Of a DNA stretch of 64,000 nucleotides, positions 19,204-28,713 are shown piece after piece. A program made the position numbers and the translations under genes. Below the pieces are notes generated by a model that did no database searches, had not been told where the DNA came from, and worked only from the letters and a program-made list of their open reading frames with translations. Position 1 is the first letter of the stretch. Each line of letters begins with the position of its first letter. This DNA comes from Lysobacteraceae bacterium (GTDB lineage: Bacteria; Pseudomonadota; Gammaproteobacteria; Xanthomonadales; Rhodanobacteraceae): NCBI GenBank assembly GCA_004143945.1, contig SEHB01000009.1, positions 1 to 64,000 of the forward strand. Reading direction: 5' to 3'.

Positions 19204-19397
19204 CGGCGCACCCCCAGCCAGGCCGGCGATCGGGCGAGGCGGCCGGCGCCCGCGCGCGACGTGCGGATACCGGCACGCGCGGCCGGCACGCGCACGCGGA
19301 GGGTCTCGGCGAGCCGCGATGGCGTGACCGGCGGCGACACCGGATAACCCTGCAGGCCGAGCAGGCCCGCGAAGATGCTGTTCAATTCCTTCAACAT
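19200..19397 (-). CDS. Small hypothetical protein (65 aa)
   Basis: MLKELNSIFAGLLGLQGYPVSPP...; overlaps the EamA start by 4 bp (ATGA) and lies divergent to the LysR gene. Confidence 0.45.
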   Translation of the reverse strand: MLKELNSIFAGLLGLQGYPVSPPVTPSRLAETLRVRVPAARAGIRTSRAGAGRLARSPAWLGVRR

Positions 19398-19506
19398 GGC
19401 TGGACCCTCTCCGTTTGCAGCACTTGCTGCTCGACACGAAGATTAGGCATCCTTCCGCGCAGCCGGAAGCGACATCTTTGACAGCCTGCCTTGAGGTTTT
19501 TCGAAC

Positions 19507-20460
19507 ATGGATCGACCGCCGCTGAATGCGTTGCAGGTGTTCGTGACGGCCGCACGCGCCGGCAACATGACGCGCGCAGCCGAGCGCCTGCACCTGACCG
19601 TGAGCGCGCTGAGCCACCAGGTGCGGCTGCTCGAGAGCCGGCTCGGGCGCACCCTGTTCGTGCGCGGCCCGCGCGGGCTCAAGACCACGGCCGAAGGCGA
19701 ATCGCTGCTGCAGCGCGTCGGTCCGCACCTCGACGCGATCGACGCGGCATTGCAGCCGCTGCGCGTGCGGCGCGACTGCGTGCTCAGCATCAGCGCGCTG
19801 CCGACGCTGGCATCCAGCTGGCTGATGCCGCGGCTCGCGCGCTTCGTCGAGAGCCACCCCGACTACGAATTCAACCTCGACTCCTCGATCGCGCGCGTGG
19901 ACTTCGCCGACGGTCGCTTCGACGCGGGCCTGCGTTACGGACCCGGCACCTGGACCGGCCTGACCGCCGAATTGCTGTTCGAGGAATGGCTGACGCCGGT
20001 GGCGAGCCCGGCGTTGCTCGAAGGGCGCAAGCGGCCGCGCCTCGCGCAGCTCGGCGATTGGCCGCTGTTGAGCCCCGATGATCCCTGGCCGCAATGGTTC
20101 GAGCGGTTCGGCGGCACGCAACCGACGCGCTATGTGGCGACTTTCAGCGACACCGACACGCTGCAGCGCGCCACGCTCGAGGGCATGGGCATCTCGCTCG
20201 GCCGCGAAACGCTGATCCGGCCGCAGGTGCAGGCGGGTCGGCTCGTCGTGCTGTTCCCCGAACGCATGAAGGCGCGCTACGCGCACTACCTCGTCTATCC
20301 GGAGCGATCGCGCAACCACGCGGGCTTCCTCGCATTCCGCGACTGGCTGCATGCGGAGGCGAACGCATTCCGCGAAGGCAAGGACGTCGATTCGATGCGT
20401 GCGCAGGCGCGCGCGGGGCGCAACGACCGCGCCGCGCGGAGTCCGCGCAAGCGCGGATGA
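19507..20460 (+). CDS. LysR family transcriptional regulator (GcvA-like)
   Basis: MDRPPLNALQVFVTAARAGNMTRAAERLHLTVSALSHQVRLLESRLGRTLFVRGPRGLKTTAEG. Confidence 0.95.
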   Translation: MDRPPLNALQVFVTAARAGNMTRAAERLHLTVSALSHQVRLLESRLGRTLFVRGPRGLKTTAEGESLLQRVGPHLDAIDAALQPLRVRRDCVLSISALPTLASSWLMPRLARFVESHPDYEFNLDSSIARVDFADGRFDAGLRYGPGTWTGLTAELLFEEWLTPVASPALLEGRKRPRLAQLGDWPLLSPDDPWPQWFERFGGTQPTRYVATFSDTDTLQRATLEGMGISLGRETLIRPQVQAGRLVVLFPERMKARYAHYLVYPERSRNHAGFLAFRDWLHAEANAFREGKDVDSMRAQARAGRNDRAARSPRKRG

Positions 20461-20583
20461 CGCACTGCGCGGTCCGGCTCGTGGTCGACGCCGCGAAGGC
20501 CAATGGCGAAGGACGGAGCGCGCCGACTCGCGCGGCTGCGGCGCATCGGCCCGCGCGAAGACTGAGCCCGCGACGCGTGCAGA

Positions 20584-22308
20584 TCAGGCCGCGGCGCGCG
20601 CGCGGCGCTCGAGCCACCAGAGCATCGACGCCAGCGCGAGCCAGGCCAGCAGGAACGGCCAACGCGGCAGTCGCACCGGTGTCGCCGCGCGTGTCGACGC
20701 CGCCGCGCCGCCGACGAGGGCACGCGTCGCGCGCGCGGTTTCCGCTGCCGCGAGCGTGCGCGCATCGTCGACGCCACGCACATGGAACGGCCAGCGTCGC
20801 GCGCCGGCGAGCAGCTCGTGCCAACCGCGTTCGGTCGGGAAGTACGCGGCGCAGGCGCGCCCGTCCGGCATCGCGACCGGTACCAGCGCGACCGACGTGC
20901 GATCGGGCGCCTCGACGCGTGCAGCGCCGTCCATGCCGCAGATCAGCACACGCTCATCCACGCGCGCGCGGGTCGGAAGCGCGGGCTGCGCGCTCGCCTG
21001 CGCGCGTGCGAGCGTCGAGAACGTCGAAGCCCAGAGGCTCGCGTGGCGTGCCGGGTCGCCCGCGAGCACGAGGCGGAAACTGTCGGCGAGCCACCAAGCG
21101 CCGATGCGGCCATGGCCCTCGATGCGCCACGCCGCGAGCACGGATCCGTCGGCGGCGCGCAGCAGCGGCGTCGCATCGCGCGCGTCGACGCGGACCGGAG
21201 ACGGCGTCAGCTTCTGCGCATCGGCCGCGTCCATGCCGGCCAGCGCGACATTCGCGGTCGCCGCGACATGCTCGATGCCGAATCCGAGCGCCGCCCATTC
21301 GGCGACCGTCGTCGCGTCGGGCACGCCGGTCACGCGCAGCAGCAGGCCGAGGCCCGCCTCCAACGCGCCGCGCAATGCGGCCTTCTGCCCGGCATCGAGC
21401 AGCGCCCACGCGCGTTCGTCGACGACGACGAGATCGGTGGCGGCGAGCGCCGCGGGATCCAGTGCCGCCAGCCCGCCTTCCGTCAGCGCGATGCCGTCGC
21501 TGAGGCGGATGCGGCTGTCGAGTGCGAGGCCGGCGTCGCTCGCCCACCGACGCAGGTACTTGAGATCGGGATCGGGCGCGCCCGCAAGCACGTGCACGCG
21601 CAGCGGCACGCCGTCGCGCACGAACAGCGGCAGCTCGACGCGCTCGCGCTGCACGCCGGCTGCATCGACGACACGCAACGCGAACAGCAGGCGTCCCTGC
21701 GCGCGCGCCTGCGCCGCGAGCGCGAAACGGCCGTCGCTGCCGGGTGTCGCCGACGCGATGACTTCGCCGGCGGGATCGAGCAGTTCGACGCGGCTGCCGT
21801 CGATGCGCGCGACGCGACCCGCAAGCAGCCAGCGCGCACCGGTCGCGACGCGCTGCGGGGCCTCGAGTTCGACCAGCCCCGCGGGCAACGGCGCCTCATC
21901 GAACGCGACCACGCGTCCACGCGCGGCGTCGCGATCGCGCGCGGGCAAGCCGCCGCCGACGACATGCAGGCGGCGCGCATCGGGATGGCGGCGCAATGCG
22001 CTCGCGAGATCGGGCACGCGTTCGATCGCACGCGCTGCCTGCGCACCCGGCAGCGCGACGACGCGCGCCGCGCGCGATGGCGTGCCACCCGGCGCTGCCT
22101 CCGCGGAAGGCGTCAGCACGACGAGCGTCGCGGCGTCGAGCGGTTCGTCGTGCATGGGCGGGAACAGGCCGAGCGCGAGTGCGACACCGACGAGGACCTG
22201 CAGCACGGGGCGCGCGATCCGGTGCGCGCGGCCGTCGCGCAGGCTGCGCACGATCCCCGCGAGCACCGCGAACCCAAGCAGCAGGAGGGTCACGAGGGAA
22301 AGGCTCAT
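20584..22308 (-). CDS. Large membrane-anchored protein, glutamine-amidotransferase-like fold (BatA/DUF-type operon member)
   Basis: N- and C-terminal TMs (MSLSLVTLLLLGFAVLAGIV; WPFLLAWLALASMLWWLERR); 4-bp overlap with the upstream gene. Confidence 0.8.
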   Translation of the reverse strand: MSLSLVTLLLLGFAVLAGIVRSLRDGRAHRIARPVLQVLVGVALALGLFPPMHDEPLDAATLVVLTPSAEAAPGGTPSRAARVVALPGAQAARAIERVPDLASALRRHPDARRLHVVGGGLPARDRDAARGRVVAFDEAPLPAGLVELEAPQRVATGARWLLAGRVARIDGSRVELLDPAGEVIASATPGSDGRFALAAQARAQGRLLFALRVVDAAGVQRERVELPLFVRDGVPLRVHVLAGAPDPDLKYLRRWASDAGLALDSRIRLSDGIALTEGGLAALDPAALAATDLVVVDERAWALLDAGQKAALRGALEAGLGLLLRVTGVPDATTVAEWAALGFGIEHVAATANVALAGMDAADAQKLTPSPVRVDARDATPLLRAADGSVLAAWRIEGHGRIGAWWLADSFRLVLAGDPARHASLWASTFSTLARAQASAQPALPTRARVDERVLICGMDGAARVEAPDRTSVALVPVAMPDGRACAAYFPTERGWHELLAGARRWPFHVRGVDDARTLAAAETARATRALVGGAAASTRAATPVRLPRWPFLLAWLALASMLWWLERRARAAA

Positions 22309-24434
22309 CGGTCGCCGCCCGCATCATGCAGCGCGTCGAGGTAAGTGCGCCCCGCTGCGTCGGGCACCACGCGCGCCGCGCTCTGCGCGGGCAGCGGCGG
22401 CAACGCACGCCAGAGCAGTCCGCGCACTTGCGCGCTGCAGTTCGCGCAGGCGGGATCGCGGCGTGCCGCGTCGATCGCGGCGATCAGGCCGAGCGCATCC
22501 GGCAACTTCGCGCGGTTCGCGGCGATCCAGCGCAGGGATTCCTCCCAGTCCGGCACCTCGCCTGCATCGAGCGACTGCCACAGCGCGCGCAGTGGTGCCG
22601 CCTCCGCTGGTGCGCGCGGCAAGGTCCCGGCGCGGTCGGGCACGCCCTCGCGGTCGCCGCCGAGGCGGCGCGATTCGTCCGGCGCGGGCAATTCGAGGCC
22701 GACGCGCGCGAGATAGATGCGCGTGGACTGCTGCACGCGCTTGATCAGGTCGAGCGCGCGGTATTCGTAGGGCAGTGCGAGGTGCGGTTCGCCCTGGCGC
22801 AGGTGCAGTTCCGACTGCCACATCTCGGCCAGTGCCGCGCGCAGCGTCTCCTTCGTCTCCGGATCGAGCAGGGTCGCGGCCTCGGCGATGTCGTGCACGT
22901 GGCCGTACTCGGCGACGACGTCGGCCGCATCGCCGAAGCGGCCCGGAGCGGGCGCGTCGTGGCCGTGCGCGTCGACCGGCGCTTGCGCGCCGTCGTGCGC
23001 CTCTCCTTGCGCATGCGTGTCGCCCGCAGGTGGTTGCGGCGTCTCGGTCTCCTCGCCGAGGAACTGGCCGTAGCGCAGCCGCAGCACGCGCTGGTCGACG
23101 CCGAGCGCATCGGAACGCGCGAGAAAGCGATCGGGCGCTGGGCGCGGCTGTTCCGCGAGCAGCGCCTCGGTGTCGATGATGATCTGGCGCTGGCTGCGGA
23201 AGTACGCGGGCAGCACGTGCTGCACGACGCCTTCGAGGCCCGCGCCGTCGCCGGCGGCTTCGGCCGGCCAGCGCAGGATGAAGCTCGGGCTGCGCGTCGT
23301 GTTCGGCTCGGGCTCGCGGTTGTCGGCGACGCGTAGCCGCACGATCACGTCGTCGCCGGCCGCGATGCCGAGCGTCCCGAGATCGAGCGAGTGGCGGTAG
23401 CGTTGCTGGCGCCTGCCGTCGACCTCCTCGATCGCAGGCGCGATGTCCCGTTCGCTGAACGTCACGTTCTCGCCGCCGCCCCGTGCGAGCGTCAACGACA
23501 GCATCGGGTCGGCGAGCGCGTGGTCGTCGTCCGCTTCGAACTCGAGTTCCCAGCGCTGCTGTCCCGGCTCGACGAGGGTGAGGCTGCGTTCCGGGCGGAT
23601 CACGCGTACTTCGGGCGCGCGGTCCGCGATCGCATCGAGCCGGTGCAGGCGATCGTCCTCGGGCGGCGGCGCGCCTTCGAGCGTGATGCGGTAGAGCGCG
23701 GACGCCTCGAGGCGCCGTTGTGCGCGCCAGGCCTCTCCGTCGCGTTCGAGCGGCACGCGTTCGCCATCATGGAACGCAAGGCTCGCCGAGGACGGTTGCG
23801 GATCGAAGCGCAGCCGCCAGTGCAGTTGCGACCCTTCGGGCGCCTTCGCATCGAGCGTGCCCTCGCGCCGCGCAGGCAGGCGCGTGTACGCCGGCGGTTC
23901 GATCGCGAGTTCGGCCTGCACGATGCGCGTCGCCAGCGCGCGCGACGCCGTCGCCGCGGCGGCTGGACCGTTCGCGTCGACCGGCTTGCGCGTGGGCCAC
24001 GCGATGCCGATCGCGAGCAGCGCAAACGCGAGCGCGGCCGCGAGGCCGACCGCTCGTCGCGGCCAGGCTTCGCGCAGGTCCGGCGTCGCGCGCGCGAGGC
24101 GCGTCGCGAGGCGCGCGCGCTGCAGGGGCTCGAGGCCCTTCAGCGCCGAAGGCTCGCGCAGCAGCAACGCGGCGCTGTCTTCCAACCGCGGCAGCGCGGC
24201 GTCGAGCGCGCGCGCGAGCCAGCGCGCGTCGAGTCGACGGACTGCGCGCGAGGCAACCCATGCAGCGATCGCAATGCCGGCGATCGCGAGCACGCCGGCG
24301 GCGGCGATCGACGCGCGCATCGCGCAGACCGCCACGATCGCCGCGAGGGGCGGCAGCGCGCACGCGAGCACGATCGCGACTCGCCGCCGCAGCGCGCGCC
24401 GATGCAGGCTCGCGAGTCGGGGCTCGCGGCTCAT
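22305..24434 (-). CDS. DUF4175-like large membrane protein
   Basis: MSREPRLASLHRRALRRRVAIVLACALPPLAAIVAVC...; long periplasmic region containing TRSPSFILRWPAEA; ATGA overlaps on both sides. Confidence 0.75.
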   Translation of the reverse strand: MSREPRLASLHRRALRRRVAIVLACALPPLAAIVAVCAMRASIAAAGVLAIAGIAIAAWVASRAVRRLDARWLARALDAALPRLEDSAALLLREPSALKGLEPLQRARLATRLARATPDLREAWPRRAVGLAAALAFALLAIGIAWPTRKPVDANGPAAAATASRALATRIVQAELAIEPPAYTRLPARREGTLDAKAPEGSQLHWRLRFDPQPSSASLAFHDGERVPLERDGEAWRAQRRLEASALYRITLEGAPPPEDDRLHRLDAIADRAPEVRVIRPERSLTLVEPGQQRWELEFEADDDHALADPMLSLTLARGGGENVTFSERDIAPAIEEVDGRRQQRYRHSLDLGTLGIAAGDDVIVRLRVADNREPEPNTTRSPSFILRWPAEAAGDGAGLEGVVQHVLPAYFRSQRQIIIDTEALLAEQPRPAPDRFLARSDALGVDQRVLRLRYGQFLGEETETPQPPAGDTHAQGEAHDGAQAPVDAHGHDAPAPGRFGDAADVVAEYGHVHDIAEAATLLDPETKETLRAALAEMWQSELHLRQGEPHLALPYEYRALDLIKRVQQSTRIYLARVGLELPAPDESRRLGGDREGVPDRAGTLPRAPAEAAPLRALWQSLDAGEVPDWEESLRWIAANRAKLPDALGLIAAIDAARRDPACANCSAQVRGLLWRALPPLPAQSAARVVPDAAGRTYLDALHDAGGDR

Positions 24435-25603
24435 GCGTCGCGCCCGGTTCGCTGCGCCGTCGCGACGAGGCGTTCGACGACGAACAGTGCCGCCACGAGC
24501 AAGGCGAGCCAGGCATCGAGCGGGCGTGCCCCGGACCACATCGTGCCGTTCCGGCGTGGTGCCGCCGCGTCCTGCGCGAGCGGTGGCACCGCATCGGCCG
24601 GCGCGCGGTCGGGTGGCGCGATCACGCCTTCGAAAGCGGCCAGCAGGCGCATCGGGAAGTCCGCTTCGAGCAACAGCGGCAATGCTTCCGGCACCAGCGC
24701 GCCGGGCATAGCGATCACGCGCCCTTGCCCGACCGCAAGGCTGCGCGCGAGCACGCGCGCCTGCGCGTCGCGCCAGAGCACGTCGCCGCGCGGATCGTCC
24801 TGTTCGATGCGCAAGGCCGTGCCGCCACGCGCGATCCAGTCGTCGACCGCGGCGGGCGCCTGTGCGGACAGCCACGCGAGCCAGCGCGTGCCTTCCGCGA
24901 TCGGCACGTCCGTCGTGGCCTCCTCGAGCAGGTAGCGGCCGGGTTCGCGCTGGTTCCACGCCGCGACTGCGGCGCGCAGCCAGCGCGGCGTCGCAGTGTC
25001 GGCCGCATCGTGACGCAGCGCGATGCGGATCGGCGCGCGCGCGGGCGCGTCGCCGACCGGCGAACGGCCATCGACGATGCGCCAGTCGACCGCGTGCGCG
25101 AGTCGCACGCGCTCGCCATCGAGTCCACCGAGCTCGCGCGGGACCACCACGCGCAACGTCGCTCCGGCCGCAAGGCCTTCATCGGCTTCACGCAACAGGC
25201 TCGCAACCGGAACCGCGCCGGTCGGCATCGGCTCGTGCAGCAACGGGAAACCGGGCGCGAGCCAGTGCACCTGTGCACCGTCGCCGCCGATCGCGGCCTG
25301 CGCGGCCGCTCGCTCGACCCCGGGCGCGACGAACACACGCGGCTGCGACGCGGGCGCGATCGCCTTCCATACCGGCTCGGCGAGCAGCACGACCAGCAGC
25401 GTCACCAGCAGCACGCGCAGCAGCAGCAGCCAGGGACGTTCGACGCGGATGCGCCGACGCGGCGGCACGCGCGCGGAGATCCAGCGCAGCGCCGCGAACT
25501 GGACCGCATGCAGTTCCACGCGCCGCACCAGGTGCAGCAGGATCGGGAGCGCGACCGCGGCCAGCGCGAACAGCGCAGCGGGAACCAGCAGCGCGACGTT
25601 CAT
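24431..25603 (-). CDS. BatA domain-containing membrane protein
   Basis: MNVALLVPAALFALAAVALPILLHLVRRVELHAVQFAALRWISARVPPRRRIRVERPWLLLLRVLLVTLLVVLLAEPVW is the aerotolerance-regulator N-terminal signature. Confidence 0.88.
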   Translation of the reverse strand: MNVALLVPAALFALAAVALPILLHLVRRVELHAVQFAALRWISARVPPRRRIRVERPWLLLLRVLLVTLLVVLLAEPVWKAIAPASQPRVFVAPGVERAAAQAAIGGDGAQVHWLAPGFPLLHEPMPTGAVPVASLLREADEGLAAGATLRVVVPRELGGLDGERVRLAHAVDWRIVDGRSPVGDAPARAPIRIALRHDAADTATPRWLRAAVAAWNQREPGRYLLEEATTDVPIAEGTRWLAWLSAQAPAAVDDWIARGGTALRIEQDDPRGDVLWRDAQARVLARSLAVGQGRVIAMPGALVPEALPLLLEADFPMRLLAAFEGVIAPPDRAPADAVPPLAQDAAAPRRNGTMWSGARPLDAWLALLVAALFVVERLVATAQRTGRDA

Positions 25604-26526
25604 CGCGCGGCCCGCGTCGACGCGCCCGGGGGTGCCGCCGACGCTGCGCCGCGGGCGCCGAACAGGCGTTGCAGCGGCGCGTCGAGCGGCTCGTCGAGCA
25701 GGTGCTCGACGTGGCGGATGCCGGCCGCGCCGAAGCGCCGTGCGAGCGCGACGCGCATCGCCTCGAAGCGCGCGAGGAAGTCGTCGCGCACGGCGGCGGC
25801 TTCGACACGCTTCTCCGATCCCGACTCCGGGTCGATGAAGCGATGGCCGCCCGTGAACGGGAAGTCGCGTTCGTCGGCGCCGAGCAGTTGCACGCTGGCG
25901 ACGTCGCGGCGCGCACGCGCGAAGCGATCGACGAGGTCGATCGCGGCCTCGTCGAAGAAGTCGGACGCGCACACGAGCAGCGACGCAGGCGCGATGCGCT
26001 CCCACAGCACGCGCATCGCGTGTTCGGCTGGCCAGTTGCCCGCTGCGCTGCAGCGCCCGAGCTCGAGCAGGCAACGATCGCGCTGGCGTGCGCCGGTTGC
26101 CGCGGGGATCACGCGCGGGAACCCGCCGCCGACGATCACGAGGCCGAAACGGTCGCCCTGTCGCAGCGCGAGTTCGACGACGCAGGCCGCGAGCGAGCGA
26201 GCGGCGTCGAGCTTGGACCAGCCTGGCCGCGCAAGGTCGGACTGGCGCATCGACGCGGTCGCATCGACGAGGATCCATGCGACCAGCGGACTGTCGCGTT
26301 CGGCCTCGCGCACGAAGTAGCGATCCGAGCGCGCGAACAGCTTCCAGTCGATGCGACGCGGCTCGTCGCCGGGCTCGTAGGCGCGGTACTGCGCGAACTC
26401 GAGCCCGGCGCCCCGACTGCGGCTCGAATGCTGCCCGAGCCCGTCGCCCGCGGCCGCATGGCGCACCGCGAGTCGCAGGTCGCGCAACCGCGCGCGCACG
26501 TCGGGCGGGATCAGGTCGGCTGCCAC
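25600..26526 (-). CDS. DUF58 domain-containing protein (VWA-like)
   Basis: GLGQHSSRSRGAGLEFAQYRAYEPGDEPRRIDWKLFARSDRYFVREAERDSPLVAWILVDATASMRQ; GTG start at 26526 inferred. Confidence 0.92.
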   Translation of the reverse strand: MAADLIPPDVRARLRDLRLAVRHAAAGDGLGQHSSRSRGAGLEFAQYRAYEPGDEPRRIDWKLFARSDRYFVREAERDSPLVAWILVDATASMRQSDLARPGWSKLDAARSLAACVVELALRQGDRFGLVIVGGGFPRVIPAATGARQRDRCLLELGRCSAAGNWPAEHAMRVLWERIAPASLLVCASDFFDEAAIDLVDRFARARRDVASVQLLGADERDFPFTGGHRFIDPESGSEKRVEAAAVRDDFLARFEAMRVALARRFGAAGIRHVEHLLDEPLDAPLQRLFGARGAASAAPPGASTRAAR

Positions 26527-26554
26527 TTCCTCGCTACCTTGCCGGGACGAAACC

Positions 26555-26725
26555 GGAGCTTGAAGCACGGGGCACGCCGTGGACACGGAGATCGCGTCCC
26601 CTGCTCCGATCGCGGCACGAGGACGCAGGCCAACGATGCGGCGCACGTGGAACCAGGCGCTCGAAGGGGACGTTGCCCTTTTCCGCGCGTGCTCGGTGTG
26701 CTCCGTGTTTCATGCTGTGCCTCCG
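26555..26725. repeat. Inverted pair of CACGGGG/CACGGAG dispersed repeats in the MoxR-DUF58 gap
   Basis: ttgaagcacggggcacgccgtggacacggag ... cgcgtgctcggtgtgctccgtgtttcatgc; the reverse complement of the second arm is gcatgaaacacggagcacaccgagcacgcg. Confidence 0.65.
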
Positions 26726-26734
26726 ATCGCCCGG

Positions 26735-27763
26735 CTACGGCGCGGGCATCGCGCGCAGCAGCGCGGCGACGACGTCGTCGCTGCCGCGCTGCTCTGCTTC
26801 CGCCGCGAACGAGAGCAGCAGGCGATGGCGCAACACCGGCGCGGCAAGCGCGTACACGTCATCGCGCGTCGCTGCGAGGCGCCCATGGATCAGCGCGCGC
26901 GCCTTGGCCGCGAGCACAAGCGACTGGCCGGCGCGCGGGCCTGCACCCCATCGCACCCAGTCTCGCACCTCGGCGATCGTGCTCGCCTGCGGACGCGTCG
27001 CGCGCACGAGGCGCGTGATCCACGCGAGCAAATCCTCGCCGACATGCACCTCTCGCACGAGGTCCTGCAACGCGATGACTTCGTCGCCGGACATTACCGG
27101 ATCGATGCGCGCGGCGGCGCGACCCGTGGTCTGCTCGATGATCGCGCGCTCCTCCGATTCGTCCGGGTAATCGACGCGGACGTGCAGCAGGAAGCGGTCG
27201 AGTTGCGCCTCGGGCAGCGGATAGGTGCCCGCCTGCTCGAGCGGATTCTGCGTCGCGAGCACGAAGAACGGGCGCGGCAGCACGTGGGTGGTACCCGCGT
27301 AGCTGATCGTGCGCTCCTGCATCGCCTCGAGCAACGCGGACTGCGTCTTCGGCGGCGTGCGGTTGAGCTCGTCGGCGAGCAGCAGGTTCGTGAACACCGG
27401 GCCCTGCTGGAACTTGAAATAGCGCTTGCCGGTGCCGTGGTCCTCCTCGAGGATCTCGGTGCCGACGATGTCGCTCGGCATCAGGTCGGGCGTGAACTGG
27501 ATGCGCCGGAAATCGAGCGCCAGCGCCTCGCCGAGCGAGCGCACGAGCAGCGTCTTGCCGAGGCCCGGCACGCCTTCGAGCAGGCAGTGCCCGCCCGCGA
27601 GCAGGCCGATCAGCAACTGCTCGACCACCTCATGCTGGCCGACGACCGCGCGGCCGATCGCCTCGCGCAGCGCCTCGAGCCTCGAGAGCTGCTTCTGGAT
27701 GGATGCCTCGTCGATCACGTCGAAGGTTCCTGCAGGTTGGAATGGATCCGGATGGGGGCGCAA
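26735..27763 (-). CDS. MoxR family AAA ATPase
   Basis: LLEGVPGLGKTLLVRSLGEALALDFRRIQFTPDLMPSDIVGTEIL...GPVFTNLLLADELNRTPPKTQSALLEAMQE. Start ambiguous (27763 or ~27718). Confidence 0.95.
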   Translation of the reverse strand: MRPHPDPFQPAGTFDVIDEASIQKQLSRLEALREAIGRAVVGQHEVVEQLLIGLLAGGHCLLEGVPGLGKTLLVRSLGEALALDFRRIQFTPDLMPSDIVGTEILEEDHGTGKRYFKFQQGPVFTNLLLADELNRTPPKTQSALLEAMQERTISYAGTTHVLPRPFFVLATQNPLEQAGTYPLPEAQLDRFLLHVRVDYPDESEERAIIEQTTGRAAARIDPVMSGDEVIALQDLVREVHVGEDLLAWITRLVRATRPQASTIAEVRDWVRWGAGPRAGQSLVLAAKARALIHGRLAATRDDVYALAAPVLRHRLLLSFAAEAEQRGSDDVVAALLRAMPAP

Positions 27764-27872
27764 GACTGGAATGCCTGGAACACGGGGAACACGCAGGCAA
27801 TGCCGATCGATTCATTCGCGGTTGTTTCATCGCCCCCTGCCAGGCGTGCTGCGTGGCTCGATCTTCCCGGCA

Positions 27873-28607
27873 TCAGGCGGTCAGCGCATACACGACGATG
27901 TTGACCGCGAACTTCGTGTTGTCCTCGGCGAGGAAGCGCTTGTTGCGCCAGTCGTAGTCCCACTCGCAGCCGTAGTCCTTGTTGCTGTAGAGCACGCCGA
28001 GGCGCCCGCCGATCTCGATGCCCTTGAGGTAGTCGTGGACGAGGTCGTCGCCCCAGCCGTTGAGCTCGAAGCCGGTGTTGGGCGGGCCGTCGAACGTGAA
28101 GAAGCTCTCGAACAGCGGATGTCCTTTCGGCAGCTTCTGCAGCGCGTCCTCCCCGAATATCGTCGCCATCTCGCGCTCGAACGATTTTGCGAACAGCCCG
28201 TCGATGTCGTGGTTGCAGTCGTCGACGAAGACGAACCCTCCGTTGCGCACGTAGCGCTCGAAGTTGCGCCGCTCGTCCGGATTGAACTCGACCAGCTTGT
28301 GTCCGGCGAGGTAGCAGAAAGGCTGTTCCAGCACGCGTGCGTCGGCGAGCGGCAGGATCCGTTCGCGCGTGTCCACGCGCAGCGTGGTGTACTGGATCAG
28401 CGCATCGAGCAGGTTCGACGGCATCCGCTGGTCGACATCCCAGTCACCCGACTCGTACATGAGGCGGGTGAACCAGAAGTCGTGGGAGCCGGGAATCGGG
28501 AATCGGGAATCGGGAGTGGGAGCAGGATCCTGCGCGCGCGCGCCTTGCGCGAGCGCGAGAACGGCCGCGCCGGACAGCATCGAGCGGAGGAATTCGGAAC
28601 GGGTCAT
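27873..28607 (-). CDS. DUF4159 domain-containing protein, exported
   Basis: MTRSEFLRSMLSGAAVLALAQGARAQDPAPTPDSRFPIPGSHDFWFTRLMYESGDWDVDQRMPSNLLDAL...NGGFVFVDDCNHDIDG. Confidence 0.88.
   Translation of the reverse strand: MTRSEFLRSMLSGAAVLALAQGARAQDPAPTPDSRFPIPGSHDFWFTRLMYESGDWDVDQRMPSNLLDALIQYTTLRVDTRERILPLADARVLEQPFCYLAGHKLVEFNPDERRNFERYVRNGGFVFVDDCNHDIDGLFAKSFEREMATIFGEDALQKLPKGHPLFESFFTFDGPPNTGFELNGWGDDLVHDYLKGIEIGGRLGVLYSNKDYGCEWDYDWRNKRFLAEDNTKFAVNIVVYALTA
28491..28520. repeat. GGGAATC heptad repeat (3-4 units) inside the DUF4159 coding sequence
   Basis: gggaatcgggaatcgggaatcgggagtggg; on the minus strand it encodes TPDSRFPIPGS. Confidence 0.9.
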
Positions 28608-28680
28608 GGCATACAGGAATTGGAGAACGGATGCGAATCCGCGCGTCGCCGCGATGGCGCAGGAAATGCGCGGTTCGCGA

Positions 28681-28712
28681 CGATTCCCTATTCCCTCATC
28701 CCCATTCCCTGC
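28681..28712. repeat. GGGAATA-type repeat, inverted relative to 28491-28520
   Basis: cgattccctattccctcatccccattccctgcg. Confidence 0.85.
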
Positions 28713-28713
28713 G

